Position numbers and translations under genes: made by a program
Notes under the pieces: generated by a model
Told to the model about the DNA's origin: nothing
What the model saw: only the letters and a program-made list of their open reading frames with translations
Database searches by the model: none
Assembly: GCA_028753945.1 (NCBI GenBank)
Contig: JAPNXP010000011.1
Coordinates: 4,898,001-4,962,000, forward strand
DNA length: 64,000 nucleotides
Source of the DNA: Hexactinellida sp. DTS-2022
Lineage: Eukaryota > Porifera > Hexactinellida
Direction: 5' to 3'
In this document: positions 20,717 through 31,602 of the stretch, piece after piece
Layout of the letters: each line of letters opens with the position of its first letter
How positions within the stretch are numbered: the stretch's first letter is position 1

Positions 20717-22101
20717 CAGACTATTTATTTATCAGTTTTAATGTAACTATAATATTTTAGTTCCACATTAAGAGGTGTAATAATCATTTGGCAACGTTGC
20801 GTGTATATTGGAATGTAGAAAATATGTCAATTCAGGGAACCGAAATTCCCCCCTTATGTCATATTGCTTTTAATTGGCTTTAAAATGGGACTGAAACTGT
20901 ATTTTATAAACCGGGTTTTTTTAAATTAGGTACAAATCAATTCTAAATATAAATATGATATAATTTTAATAATAACTTTGCTTAGTTTAAAATTGTGACA
21001 CTATTCTAATAATATTAATATTTCTTGTTAATGTTACTGTTGCAAATAGTGTAAGCAAACACATAAGTTTAATTCGTAATCTTATTAGGTTTAAATTATT
21101 TCAACTTAATTATTCAAAATGCATCATTTGAATATTATTTCGTTGTTTACGTAATCTTGTTGTTATTTAGGTTAAATTACTAAATTTGTTTGTAGATTTA
21201 TTTTGTCGGAATATATCTCCATGTTTTTGTCACATCAACAATTTTCTGTTTCAAAATATTTGTTTGCATTACTGTCAAATAAGATAACTACCAGTAAATG
21301 CAACTGAAAATACGTATCTAATTGCACAAGAGCACAATTATACACAATTCGTTATATGTCAGTAACCACTATACTTTGTTGTTTGTTTGTTTGTTTGTTT
21401 GTTTGTTTGTTTGTCTGTCTAACATGTTCCTTTATGACGAGTGGTATGTAGCACAAGTTATGGTATTTGCTCTTAAATTTCCCTGCTTACACAATACCAC
21501 TGATCTGCTTACCAGTATAATTATAGCATGAGTTATAACGAGACGTTACGTAAATCCCCGAAGATTGAACTATTCTGTAATCCAGTGGATGCCGGTTTTA
21601 AAACATTGTTGGGAATTGCATATAACGTTCTTATAAGTTATAACCGGCATGTTATTATAACCGACATAAATAATACAGGTATATGGCAACCGTTTTCCAG
21701 TAGAATGTTCTTATATCCGATATCCCTGTATAATAAGGAAGGTAATCACATATTTATTACCCCCCCCTTGGAAGCGTTACGTAACATTTGAACTTTTAAC
21801 AACTCTTATATCGAATACAGTAAAACTCGGTATAAACGTGGTTAGTATATATGATTAATTTATTTACCACCAAGTTTATAAAGCAGTATGTATTTCTATG
21901 TAGGGTAAACTCGGTTATAACTTACACTCGGATAATGCGTACCTTTTGCGTTATAACGAGTCTACTGTAGGTTTGTAAATTGGTTAGAAATGTGAATTAT
22001 CCTTGGTAGGTGATAAGTTATTCTCATTCCTATTCTCTATTTAAGTTACTATGACTACATATTGACTTACTAACGTGTTGGTTGCTTTGTATAAATAGGA
22101 G
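20717..22101. other. Intergenic between RasGAP and RasGEF
   Basis: Contains a (GTTT)n tract at 21377-21416, a degenerate family C MITE at about 21580-21735 and a family F MITE at 21819-21968 (CAGTAAAACTCGGTATAAAC / GAGTCTACTG). A TAG acceptor-like site lies three bases before the RasGEF ATG, so a non-coding 5' exon may lie in this stretch. No other gene seen. Confidence 0.55.
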
Positions 22102-23898
22102 ATGTCTCAAGCAGAATCAATTCTAGATTTATTAAAAGAAAATACTAAATCCGAAATGTCACTGCCCTCTAGTCCGAATTATGGCCTCGTAAAGGAAAAC
22201 GGATATGTGAATGCCAATGTGGAGGACGGTTGTCAGGCTAGCGGCTCGATTGACCCATTATTTCGATTGGATCTTATGAAAGAATCGCCGGAATTCGTCG
22301 CTGAACAGTTGACTAATTTATGCAGTTTCCATTTTGCACAAATTCAGCGGGAAGAATTTCTGGGTTGTTGTTGGGAGAAAAAAGATAAATTCTCGAAGGC
22401 CCCTTTTCTCTGTGAATTTCAGGATTTCTTTAACCGAACCTGCGCCTGGGTGACAAAGACAGTTTTGAATCTTGACACCTCTGAAAAACAGAGAGCGGAT
22501 TATATAACGCAGTTTATAAAAATAGCAAAGAAATTGTTGGAATTCAAGAATTTCCATTCCTTCATGGCAATCGTTATTTCTTTGGAGCGACACGCGATAA
22601 TTCGATTGAAACGAACCTGGAAAAAGGTGGACGCTAAAAAAACATTCGATACTTTGACCGAAATTGTGTCTTTATCTAACAACTATGAAAAGCTATGGCT
22701 AGCAATGAAGAAATCGGACATACCTTGCATTCCCTATCTCGGAATGTTCACCAAACGGTTTGTCGAGTTGTCAGCGGCCGTCTGTCTTTCTCTTGGAGAC
22801 GATACACAAGCTATAGGCGTATACGACGCACTCGTTAGCCAACTCGAGTATTACCAACGGTCCATGGGTATGTACCAGTTCCGAGACAACATCAAACTAT
22901 TCACCGAACTCCAGTTACAACTCAAGACCTGTTATCTCAACGAATTCGAGAAATTCTTCGAGACGGACATCAACAAGTTGTCTCTGCAAATCGAGCCAGC
23001 TGAGTCGGACGGAACACGAACTTTACGACCGACAAATTCAAACCCCCTCACCCCCATAGGGTCCCCTAGGAAATGCGCCACTATCCCACGAAAGCGGACA
23101 CCTCTTATTGTCGGTGTTTCGAACATAACCGCACTCCAAAACCGCAGTCCCACCCCCCCCGAGCAGAGGGCAATCGGCCTTTCGGACGCCACGCTCTGTA
23201 ATCCTCTCAATCTCTCCACTTCTACCCTCCCAGCTGACTTCCTATATGCCAGCCAGAAGAAAATCGGACACAGGAAAATCAAGAGTTTCGGGGGTTCAAC
23301 TAACCGCACTGAATTGGAGCCCCTGACCCCATTTGGCGCAGCAAACCACTTTACCCAGTGTCTGTCCGTTCGAAAGGAATGTGTCAGCTCTCTATCTCCA
23401 GAGGACGCAGGGTCCCTAAGGTCCAATAACACCTCTAGTGGCTCTTCTGATAATTGGAGCTTTGGGGACTGTTATGAAGATGTTTCCGGATTTGTAAACG
23501 AACCACGAATTGCTCCTAATGGGACTGAGAAACAACCAATCGAATTCATCCCAGCTGTTAAACTGAAACTAAAGGAAAGTTCGCGGCTAAAAATAAACCG
23601 GAGTCATAAATATCTTTTGCAACTTTACTCGACCGAATTGGTTCTCACAAGAAGGCAATCGCATCCAGCGACCTTTCCAACAATCGAGAAATTCGAAATC
23701 CCAATTTCCCTTTTGCCCTCAAATATCGCCGAAAAGTTTGAAAAGGATAAACGCATTTATTTACACACACCCAAGTATAAGGAAATAAAATTAAAACCCA
23801 GGAACGAGGATTATGGGAGGTTTTTACAAGTGTTAAAAACCGCAAACAAACTTTCCAAACAATCACATAATGAAGATCTCATTGATTTAGATTTTTGA
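22102..23898 (+). CDS. RalGPS-like RasGEF (CDC25 domain) with C-terminal PH-like region
   Basis: Intronless coding region of 598 residues. Residues about 50-295 form a CDC25-type RasGEF domain: DPLFRLDLMKESPEFVAEQL at the start, then ITQFIKIAKKLLEFKNFHS, IPCIPYLGMF and a final NKLSLQIEP, all close to RalGPS proteins. A Ser/Pro-rich linker with PxxP-type stretches (TPPEQR, LTPIGSPRK) follows. Residues about 490-590 look like a PH domain (KYLLQLYSTELVLTRR to FLQVLKTANKL). Such proteins activate Ral by GDP release, with the PH domain recruiting them to membranes. RalGPS as opposed to another RasGEF is inferred from the order of parts and absence of an N-terminal REM domain. ATAAATAG|GAG just before the ATG looks like a splice acceptor, suggesting an untranslated first exon. 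Confidence 0.8.
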   Translation: MSQAESILDLLKENTKSEMSLPSSPNYGLVKENGYVNANVEDGCQASGSIDPLFRLDLMKESPEFVAEQLTNLCSFHFAQIQREEFLGCCWEKKDKFSKAPFLCEFQDFFNRTCAWVTKTVLNLDTSEKQRADYITQFIKIAKKLLEFKNFHSFMAIVISLERHAIIRLKRTWKKVDAKKTFDTLTEIVSLSNNYEKLWLAMKKSDIPCIPYLGMFTKRFVELSAAVCLSLGDDTQAIGVYDALVSQLEYYQRSMGMYQFRDNIKLFTELQLQLKTCYLNEFEKFFETDINKLSLQIEPAESDGTRTLRPTNSNPLTPIGSPRKCATIPRKRTPLIVGVSNITALQNRSPTPPEQRAIGLSDATLCNPLNLSTSTLPADFLYASQKKIGHRKIKSFGGSTNRTELEPLTPFGAANHFTQCLSVRKECVSSLSPEDAGSLRSNNTSSGSSDNWSFGDCYEDVSGFVNEPRIAPNGTEKQPIEFIPAVKLKLKESSRLKINRSHKYLLQLYSTELVLTRRQSHPATFPTIEKFEIPISLLPSNIAEKFEKDKRIYLHTPKYKEIKLKPRNEDYGRFLQVLKTANKLSKQSHNEDLIDLDF

Positions 23899-25180
23899 TT
23901 AAATATAATTAATTATCACAATTAATAGTCGGTTTTATTATATTCATATTCTGTTGTTATTGTTATTTGAATCAAATTTGGGACTCATTTAAACCATATT
24001 ATTATTCGTCTCTCTTTTAATTAAGACGACAAACTGTTGTTGTTGTTGTTGTTGATACGGCTGTAACTATTACACTAGAACCTCGTTAGTACGAACACGA
24101 TTAAGACAAACAAACAGTTCCACAAAATCAGGTCCCTACAATGGCTATTCTATGGGTATTACTCCGGTTAATACGATTCCGGATAAAGCGAACAGATTAT
24201 TACCGTCCGTTGGTGTTCGTACTAATTAACGAGGTTCTAGGTTAGTTACCAGTGTGTGGATTAGGAATTTGGATGGAGTCATTGGAGACCTTGTATTTAT
24301 TGGCTAATAGAACCTGGATACCATTTGCTTCTCTGGAATGTTTCTATAAGAATTCAATTTATCCTTCTAAGGTTGGAAACCTATTCTTTTATTATAATTA
24401 CTGATTAAATCTACAAAAAAGAATTCTTACAACAACTATGAACTTTGTTGCATATTAATCAGCTGTGAATTACGTATACTGTTTATTTAATTCTTTGTGG
24501 CCTTACAATAATCAGAACGTTATTTTATAATTACAGTTACTATTGCATAATGTCCGTATTTATTTCGCCATCCTCATGCAAGGAATGTCTAGTGTGTATG
24601 TCTCTATTTTAATTATGGAAACATTCCATCTAGCTTGCCATAGCAACCTACGCGAATAATTGGAATTCTGATAACTATTGAATATTAAGTGTAGGCGATA
24701 TTGTCCAGTTAGCTAATGTGTCTCGGAGTAAATTGATTTCAAGTCGGAGGTTTATATATCTAATTTAGGTTTTGTTAACGTGTTAGTTCTATCAGTGGTT
24801 ATTCGAATAATTAAGGTGTTACTTATAAGAGTGGTTAGTTGATTGAAAGTGGCCAATGTATTTCCAACGAATATTGCTAGACCAAATGAGGAATTTTAAT
24901 TAAATAAATTAGATTCGTTTGTTCAACATGTTTACGTAAACAAAATCAAAGATTAAAATATTTAATTATCTACCAACTCTTTTCATATGCATGCCTATGG
25001 CCTTATGCTGTTGCTAAAGAGATGATGTTTTAATGATGCAAACTTTATTGGATTCTCAACATCTGATTAACTAAAGATGAAATCGGTAATTATGTCGAAT
25101 ATTAGGTCACATATATCAAATAGGTTTCGTCTGCTTAATAGTATTCGTAGATTCTATTGTAATTAATAACTAAAGAGTAA
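23899..25180. other. Intergenic after RasGEF
   Basis: Contains a (GTT)n run at 24036-24053 and a family A MITE at about 24073-24243 (CACTAGAACCTCGTTAGTAC ends). Otherwise A/T-rich; no gene seen. Confidence 0.5.
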
Positions 25181-25183
25181 AGA

Positions 25184-25565
25184 CTCGCCAATATTAAATT
25201 TAATAATATTAATATTCAAAAACAAATTAAATATATTACTATGTACAATGTAAGTTTAACTATCAACTGTGCTTTCCCCTGTGCCTGGAGACAAATGTCT
25301 CGCACGATTGAGTCGTTCCTGGCCAGGTCCACGTCCCATAGCTGTCCCAGGGTCACCTCGGAGAGGGGACACTTCACAATCTTCTGTTTGAGAGCAGCTG
25401 CCTGTGTTTGTATGGCCTGGTCTTTCCGCTTCAGTGTTCGTTGAAAGCTGACCACTCTCCCCTAGGTGCCCATGTACAGCCGGACGGACGGAAACTGGTA
25501 TGGTCGTTAAGCTCACAAGCGGTCCGAGAGGTGTCGCCACCACTCTAGGGTTTCGGCCCTCCATA
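25184..25565 (-). pseudogene. Dynein heavy chain fragments, minus strand
   Basis: On the minus strand, 25480-25375 reads GEWSAF, then after a one-base deletion TLKRKDQAIQTQAAALKQKI, directly joined to SEVTLGQLWDVDLARNDSIV (25375-25275). Both match the tail/linker region of cytoplasmic dynein heavy chain, but in the complete protein these segments are separated by well over 100 residues. The frameshift and the missing middle show this is not a working exon. The 3' end (25184-25260) carries a sequence shared with 48948-49025. Confidence 0.7.
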
Positions 25566-25730
25566 GGCCTCGTCAGGAGGACGGTCCAGTCCCCTACCCT
25601 GTCGCAGGTCGCACCTGCACCTTTGTGCTCAGCCCTACTAGCTAGCTAGCTGCCACACCTAGGTCTGCTCTCTCTCGCTGTCTACACAGCTCCAGCAGCA
25701 CCTAATGTCCCAAGAGTTAAGCTGTCGCTT

Positions 25731-26094
25731 TAGGTGAATATGGTGGCACGCGTACCAGCTCGACTTCGTAGCATATCAGAATAAATGTCAGCTGATCAGG
25801 GGCTGGGACGACTTGTTCAACAAGTGCCGAGAACATCTGAACTCCCTGGCGGCCATGAAGCTGTCGCCATATTTCCATGACTTCAAAGAGGAGGCATTCG
25901 CATGGGAGGAAAAGCTAAATAAAGTCCAGGCGTTGTTTGACGTCAATGTAGCACTAGAAGAGCTAATGGATCTAAAGGGTGTTTGGATGGAACTATCCCG
26001 CATCTGCCAAAGTATTGAGGATCTCTCGTATCGTGCTGATAATGTCTCTCTATCTTCCTTCACGCGGGATAGTTTAGAATCGAACATCGATTGA
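25731..26094 (+). pseudogene. Dynein heavy chain fragments, plus strand, out of order
   Basis: 25745-25960 encodes QLIRGWDDLFNKCREHLNSL, then AMKLSPYFHDF and AFAWEEKLNKVQALFDV, the dynein segment C-terminal to those at 25275-25480. It is followed without interruption by ALEELMDLKGVWMELSRI (about 25955-26040), which belongs upstream of both in a real dynein. A TAG|GTGAATATGG acceptor-like start at about 25731 suggests a genomic, not mRNA, origin. Confidence 0.7.
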
Positions 26095-26312
26095 TCCCCT
26101 CTCTGCTCCACACTACCGTACTCCTTCAGAATCTTCTGTTTGAGAGCGGAAATACGAGTGTTTCTATCTATCTATGTGTTTGTGTTTCTATATCTACTCG
26201 TCTTTCCGCTCTCAAGCAGAGATTCTGAAGCAGTACGTTAGTGTTGAGCAGAGAAGGGATGAACCGATATTCGAGTCTAGACTATCACGCGTGAAGGAAG
26301 ATAGAGAGAAAG
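26040..26312. pseudogene. Inverted pair of a dynein heavy chain segment
   Basis: The minus strand at 26160-26045 and the plus strand at 26195-26312 encode two versions of the same segment (ALKQKI ... SVEQR ... SRLSRVKEDRE), which in dynein lies between the pieces at 25375-25480 and 25955-26040. Together they form an imperfect inverted repeat about 100 bp long per arm around a 35-bp spacer. Confidence 0.6.
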
Positions 26313-26317
26313 ACGTT

Positions 26318-26395
26318 CAATGTGTTCAATGTGTTCAATGTGTTCAATGTGTTCAATGTGTTCAATGTGTTCAATGTGTTCAATGTGTTCAATGT
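26318..26395. repeat. 9-bp tandem repeat (TTCAATGTG)
   Basis: About nine units directly after the dynein fragment; read in frame it gives Val-Gln-Cys repeats, which is a by-product. Confidence 0.95.
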
Positions 26396-26811
26396 AAAAT
26401 GATATCCTCTACGACTGAGGTGGACTTTATTTTATTCGTACATAACTTGAAGTGACAGCTGAAATCCTGGGACACCCTAAGAGATTCGTGCCGGGCCGGT
26501 CATTCCATACTGGAGGGACATATGTCGTTGGCGAAAGAACGAAAGAACGAAAGAACGAATACTAGTAAATAACTCTGCATTATATACTAAGGAATATTGC
26601 GGGATTAAGTAAGCACAAGGCTGAAATGAATCTGATTGGTTAGAAGGAATAGTAGCGCTCAATATATGATCTAACTATAGCTACGTTCTGGAATGTTTAT
26701 TTGTTCGTAGGAGATTTATTCAACAGCAAACTATAATTAGTGTATCAGTGATTCACCAAGGGAGTGATTTGGTGCACTTTATTGGATGCAAAATGTTAAC
26801 ATGTTATAGAC

Positions 26812-27015
26812 CAGGGACCGGCAACCTTTTGAATGATGTGTGCCAGTTTACCTATAATTTCAACATATTTATGACCTTGCGTGCCAAACATAATTTATTT
26901 TTAGAGAAAACATAATATGGTCACCACGGAAAATGTTTGGTAAATCACTTGGCGTGCCATTGAAAATACTTCGCGTGCCAAAAGTGGCACGCGTGCCTAG
27001 GGTTGCCGACCCCTG
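26812..27015. mobile_element. hAT-type MITE with perfect 8-bp target duplication
   Basis: 204-bp element with ends CAGGGACCGGCAACC and (reverse) CAGGGGTCGGCAACC, a terminal sequence common in animal hAT elements. TTATAGAC stands on both sides (26804-26811 and 27016-27023). Non-coding. Confidence 0.9.
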
Positions 27016-27081
27016 TTATAGACGGTCTACAAGTTGATAGACACATACCAATTAAATTGCTTACAACATAAATATACTACA

Positions 27082-27230
27082 CAGTATAACCTCGTTAGTA
27101 GGAACACCAGGGGACCGTCAAAGTGTTCGCTTATCCGGAATTCGTAATAACCAATATCATTTGTATTGAAATGCTCTGAAGGGGACTGAAATTGTGTCCG
27201 TAATAACCGTGTTGTACTAAGGTTCTACTG
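27082..27230. mobile_element. MITE, family A
   Basis: Ends CAGTATAACCTCGTTAGTAG and (reverse) CAGTAGAACCTTAGTACAAC; inner AACACCAGGGGACCGTCAAA. Confidence 0.75.
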
Positions 27231-27288
27231 TATTAGTGATATCTATATATCATATCATATCATATCATATCATATATATTTTAAACTA

Positions 27289-27464
27289 CAGTAGAACTTG
27301 TTAATATGAACTTTTTATTATGAACAAGCCCTATGGTCCCAATTTAACAACTTACATAGGGTTTGTATTAAGTTGAGTTCGCTTATTATGAATAATGAAG
27401 TCTCTCTATTATGAACACATTATTGGTCGCTTTAATGTTCATAATATTTAAGAACTTGATTGTA
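27289..27464. mobile_element. MITE, family B
   Basis: Preceded by a (CATAT)n run at 27248-27276. Contains the family B core (CCCTATGGTCCCAATTTAAC) and the end GTTCGCTTATTATGAA. Confidence 0.65.
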
Positions 27465-27842
27465 CTATTCTTAAAACGTTGCAATTAATTAATCTGTTAT
27501 TACTTATTACACCATAACATGGGATATAATGTCGTAGCTGTAATACACTATCTGCTAACCGAATTTAAATACAGGTGTCCACTTTGCTTTTTCTGGTTTA
27601 GTAATACTAATCATTTGCTAACAGCATACAAGTCTAATAACTAACCTTTATCTATTATAATCAATCTATGATATTAGCTACGATATGTCCATTAAGCATT
27701 TCACTAACGTATCACATTTCTGCGTTAAGCAGTGCCACTATATTATTGCATCTGTCTGGATGATATAATTATTGGATACCGAAGTATATTAATTGCTAAT
27801 AGACTAAACTAAGAGTCATACATGCCTTTAGCACACTATTGT

Positions 27843-28018
27843 GAACAGTGTAATATACAGCCATTTGTAAATACGCTCCTCATCCTGGTCTGATTAATTT
27901 TCATACGCTTAAATCACAATTAATGTTACGATATAGGAGAAGATTACAAATTTTCTCACTCCTAATTATATATTTTCCAAAAATAATACTCCAAAAAACG
28001 TCTCGCGCTCCTGGTTAA
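27843..28018. repeat. Family H repeat (TTTGTAAATACGCTCCTAAT type)
   Basis: Starts ACAGCCATTTGTAAATACGC and runs through GATATAGGAGAAGATTACAA; relatives at 34372-34552, 44806-44965 and (inverted) 46643-46806. Confidence 0.6.
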
Positions 28019-28046
28019 TTCCTTGGTTGTAAAGTATAGATATACA

Positions 28047-28238
28047 CAGTCAGGTCTGCTTATTGTGATTAATTTTTCGTCTGCTTATGGTGAAATTTTT
28101 TATTATGAACAAGCCCTATGGTCCCAATTTAACAACTTACATAGGGTTTGTATTAAGTTGAGTTCGCTTATTGTGAAGTCTCTCTATTACGAACATAATT
28201 TTTGTCCCTTTGCTGTTCATAATAAAATAACCTAACTG
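28047..28238. mobile_element. MITE, family B
   Basis: CAGTCAGGTCTGCTTATTGT at the left, AACCTAACTG then TA at the right, with the CCCTATGGTCCCAATTTAAC core. Confidence 0.7.
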
Positions 28239-28961
28239 TAATCTAAATTGTGCTCTAATGTCCTGAAATAATTAATCATAGATAATTATTTAACCATCAA
28301 TTTCCTGTTAAATTCTACAGATAATATATTTACAAACAATCTGGAAATAACAACACAAGTAAGGTTGCAAATAATGACCCTTTTTGACTAATAATCTTTT
28401 AAATAATTGTTTATAAATAGATCAATTCTTCCTTAAACATTTATCCACTAATAAAACCCACAATCATTATATTACTTTCAGGTACGAATAGTATAATATT
28501 TCTGACTAACTTTCAATCTGGAATTACTTTACTCTACACGTGGATAATTAACCACTGTAGCTGTAATGCAATCAGGTGATCTCTTTAAGCTATCACGTGA
28601 GTATAACCTGACTTATTGATAGGTGGCTTCTCTCTTAGGAAAGATTGTAAATTCTAACAATTATCTTGTTTCTATTGAAACTTATTATTAATAATTATTT
28701 CAAGGAATCCCAAGTCTGTCACCTTATCTCAAATTCCAAACTTATTGGCTAATCTATAATTCCTTGTACTACTACCATAACAACTGAGTGGAATGTACAC
28801 TATGGATAATATTCTCTGTTTATTTACTAATTAAAGACATGCACAAATCTCCTACGAACAAATAAACATTCCAGAACGTTGTTAAATTGGGACCAGCGGG
28901 CTTGTTCATAATAACAAGTTCATATTAACAAGTTCTACTTGAGTTTAAAATATTACTAATA

Positions 28962-29117
28962 CAGTAGAACCTCGTTAGTACAACACGGTTAATAATTACG
29001 GACACAATTTCAGTCCCCTTCAGAGCATTTCAATACAAATGATATCGGTTAATACGAATTCCGGATAAGCGAACACTTTGACGGTCCCCTGGTGTTCCTA
29101 CTAACGAGGTTATACTG
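28962..29117. mobile_element. MITE, family A, TA target
   Basis: 156 bp, CAGTAGAACCTCGTTAGTAC to (reverse) CAGTATAACCTCGTTAGTAG, with TA at 28960-28961 and 29118-29119. Confidence 0.8.
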
Positions 29118-29149
29118 TATAGTATATTTATGTTGTAAGCAATCTAATT

Positions 29150-29305
29150 ATACGAGACTGAATTTCTCCGCTTAATCGGATCAAAATTTCACATTATTTA
29201 TAGGACGGAATTACATTTTGGCTTACAACATTTTCGGTTAATAGATTTCTCCGCTTAATCGGGTCAAAGTACCCTGGTCCCGAGGTGACTCTTAATCGGA
29301 GTCGA
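29150..29305. mobile_element. Degenerate MITE, family D
   Basis: Blocks TTTCTCCGCTTAATCGG and ACCTGGTCCCGAGGTGACTC of family D, with worn ends. Confidence 0.5.
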
Positions 29306-30450
29306 CTCTAATTCTATTCCGTAGATTTCACAAGTCCCATGACGCACTTGTACGTAATAACACCTTAAATGGTGTAACGAATCATTTCAACAATACTAAC
29401 GAGAGTAAACGATTATAAACGATTATTTAACCAACACATACTAGAATATCTGTGTCATTAAATATAATGATATAAGTACGTCCTATTTCCTAATGCATTT
29501 GCAGCAAACATTATAATACATTCCTTTGGTAGGAGTTTGTCTCAATGAAGAATGAGATTATGTAATGTTCCCCCTCCCCTTGTTAGCATCAGGTTAATTA
29601 ATAAATAGTTTCGATGTCAAAGTATAGATATTCCATTTATAGTACTGCCCTCTATTCATAGTACTGCCCATTATAGCTTTTGAAAGTAGCAAGCAGGCTA
29701 ATTAGCTTAATTAATTAGTGTTGCCATTTGAGTTCACAACATCCAAGATTTAGCAACAAAAAATTAAAAATTGTACAAAGTAATTATTCTTAACGAGCCC
29801 TTCGGTCACGGTCGCTTCGCGAAATTTTCCATTAGTGTTTGGCTTTACGCTCGTATTGGAGCCACTGTCGCTCCGATAAAAAACAATCAATTTTATTATT
29901 TTTATGATAGCGATTCCCAACCTTTTTTTAAATCCGTCCAAAAATAGATATGTTGTTCAGTGGTGTTCGCCTATTATGCGAACACCACTGTAACTGAATT
30001 ATTAAATTCAAACCAAGAAAACAACTGAATAATATCCTAATTTTTGGAGGTAAAATATGTTCAGATGAAAAATTTGATGAGAGTTCCTATTACTTTGGGA
30101 AATGCAAGTTTTTAAGAGATCTACCATTCAGGGCCTAGCAGCCAGATTTAAATTGGGAGGTTGAAAACTGTATTAACTGTTGTAAAGTATTAGGTCAGGT
30201 AGTAAAGTAGTTGCACATGATATCATAATAATGACATTTGTAAGTTTGTACAAAGTTAAACCGTAAATGGATGTTTTAAATCGTGTTATAATGCATACGT
30301 CCCAAGGTATAAATTTACGAGCTCTATATAATATTACAACTATTTAATATATAACTTATAATATACAGAATATAACTATAAATATTCATATACGAACAGA
30401 ATATCTCTAACAAACTAGTTAGTACTAACTACCCACACTGGGTATACATG
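29306..30450. other. Intergenic, gene-poor
   Basis: A/T-rich. It includes a diverged relative of the hairpin element at 39354 (CGAGCCCTTCGGTCACGGTC at 29794-29813, and GGAGCCACTGTCGCTCC near 29860), and a palindromic stretch at 29959-29991 (GTGGTGTTCGC / GCGAACACCAC). No gene supported. Confidence 0.5.
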
Positions 30451-31116
30451 TTACACGAGAGCGTACAGTATGGCTAGAGCTAGTACCAGCAGCATACTGC
30501 CAGCATTAGCCACAGCTGATGAGTAGCAGGCATCACAGGTTTCCTGGCTACAGGCTGATGGGAGAACAAACGAAGAGAATGGGGGCACTTCGTTTTTGTA
30601 TTCTGTGAATACCACTATGGTTAGAACTGTAATTTCCGAAGAGGTAAATCCGTAACTGAGAGTGGTGGGCAGTCCGTTTACTGTCACGAGCCTTACCACA
30701 AGTGGGGAGGCTGTTAACGTGTATGTGCCTTCGGGACCTACTGCACCATTTGCCAAAATATTACCCCAGAAGTTCTCTTGATATCCAAAGGGATATCTAG
30801 TATCTACAACGAAATTACCAGTTGTGCAGACACCGTTTAAAGACGAATATAACATGCTATCGTTGATACTAATTATTTCATATTCTGCTATCGGTTGCAC
30901 CCCTACCGCACCCACTGCATTAATTGCTTCTAGCCTTCGTGTGACGTCAATCGCCAAATCGTATCTGGCATACGTAGTTGTAGATGTAGCTGATCCGGTT
31001 GTAACTGTAGCAGTCGCTGTTGCCGTGAATGAAAAGCTGGGAGAAAGATTAGCTTGGGTTCCGACTATTATTGCTAGGATGCAAAGTACTGCCGAGATTG
31101 TATGTTGCATTTTCAA
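30451..31116 (-). CDS. Small GPI-type surface protein, paralogue 1
   Basis: Intronless, 221 residues. Signal peptide at 1-22 (VLCILAIIVGTQA) and a hydrophobic C-terminus after a small-residue site (SAVANAGSMLLVLALAILYA), the pattern of a GPI anchor signal. The mature part has four conserved cysteines (GVCTTGN, SACSQETCDACYSS) shared with the neighbour. The pattern of strands with a central Cys and a VPPFSSFVLPSAC ending recalls ependymin/LolA-like extracellular folds, but the match is weak. Expected on the outer cell surface. The C-terminal 40 residues are nearly identical to paralogue 2, while the middle has diverged strongly. Confidence 0.82.
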   Translation of the reverse strand: MKMQHTISAVLCILAIIVGTQANLSPSFSFTATATATVTTGSATSTTTYARYDLAIDVTRRLEAINAVGAVGVQPIAEYEIISINDSMLYSSLNGVCTTGNFVVDTRYPFGYQENFWGNILANGAVGPEGTYTLTASPLVVRLVTVNGLPTTLSYGFTSSEITVLTIVVFTEYKNEVPPFSSFVLPSACSQETCDACYSSAVANAGSMLLVLALAILYALV

Positions 31117-31202
31117 ATAGGGACTGGTTAATTTTAGTATTATTTACTGTTGTATTCACGAGTTGAAGTAGGCTTTGGGATACTAACCCTTAAAACAAAC
31201 AG

Positions 31203-31214
31203 TATTTATATGGA
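31203..31214 (-). promoter_or_regulatory. TATA box of GPI-type paralogue 1
   Basis: CATATAAATACT on the minus strand, about 90 bases before the ATG. The neighbour has the same word at 32287-32298. Confidence 0.55.
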
Positions 31215-31268
31215 TCTGTTAATTTGGAACTCTATACTATGCCAGTGGTAATAGGGATATCCATTTTC

Positions 31269-31299
31269 CTAACTCAGCCCCTAAAGGGTTGGATTAATG
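31269..31299 (-). promoter_or_regulatory. Conserved upstream motif, GPI-type paralogue 1
   Basis: AACTCAGCCCCTAAAGGGTT then GGATTAATG (plus strand), about 60 bases beyond the TATA box. A near-identical motif lies at the same distance at 32347-32376. Confidence 0.6.
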
Positions 31300-31394
31300 A
31301 GTTATTTAATCTTCCAATACTTGATACGGTGTTGAATTATAATAGAACAGAGTTGCTAGAATAAGAGCTCACATTTTCAGGATATACCGTATAA

Positions 31395-31470
31395 TACGGT
31401 AGAACTTCGTTAGTACGAACACGGTTAATGCGAATTTCCGGATAAAACGTACAAACAGTTCCACAAAATA
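31395..31470. mobile_element. Half of a family A MITE
   Basis: GTAGAACTTCGTTAGTACGA to CAAACAGTTCCACAAAAT; the other half is missing. Confidence 0.55.
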
Positions 31471-31602
31471 GTAATATGACAATTATTATTTAATATCTAC
31501 CGTATAATATACAGATACAAACTACCAATATTCATATACGAACAGAATATCTATAACAAACTAGCTTGTACTATACTACCCTATACACTACTGTGTACAC
31601 TG

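Noticed and set aside
21322..21791. Small genes between RasGAP and RasGEF
   Set aside because: The frames run through a GTTT microsatellite and a degenerate MITE; no coding signature.
26174..26455. Cys-Val-Gln repeat protein
   Set aside because: The repeat part is a 9-bp satellite and the preceding part is a dynein fragment; no start context or conservation.
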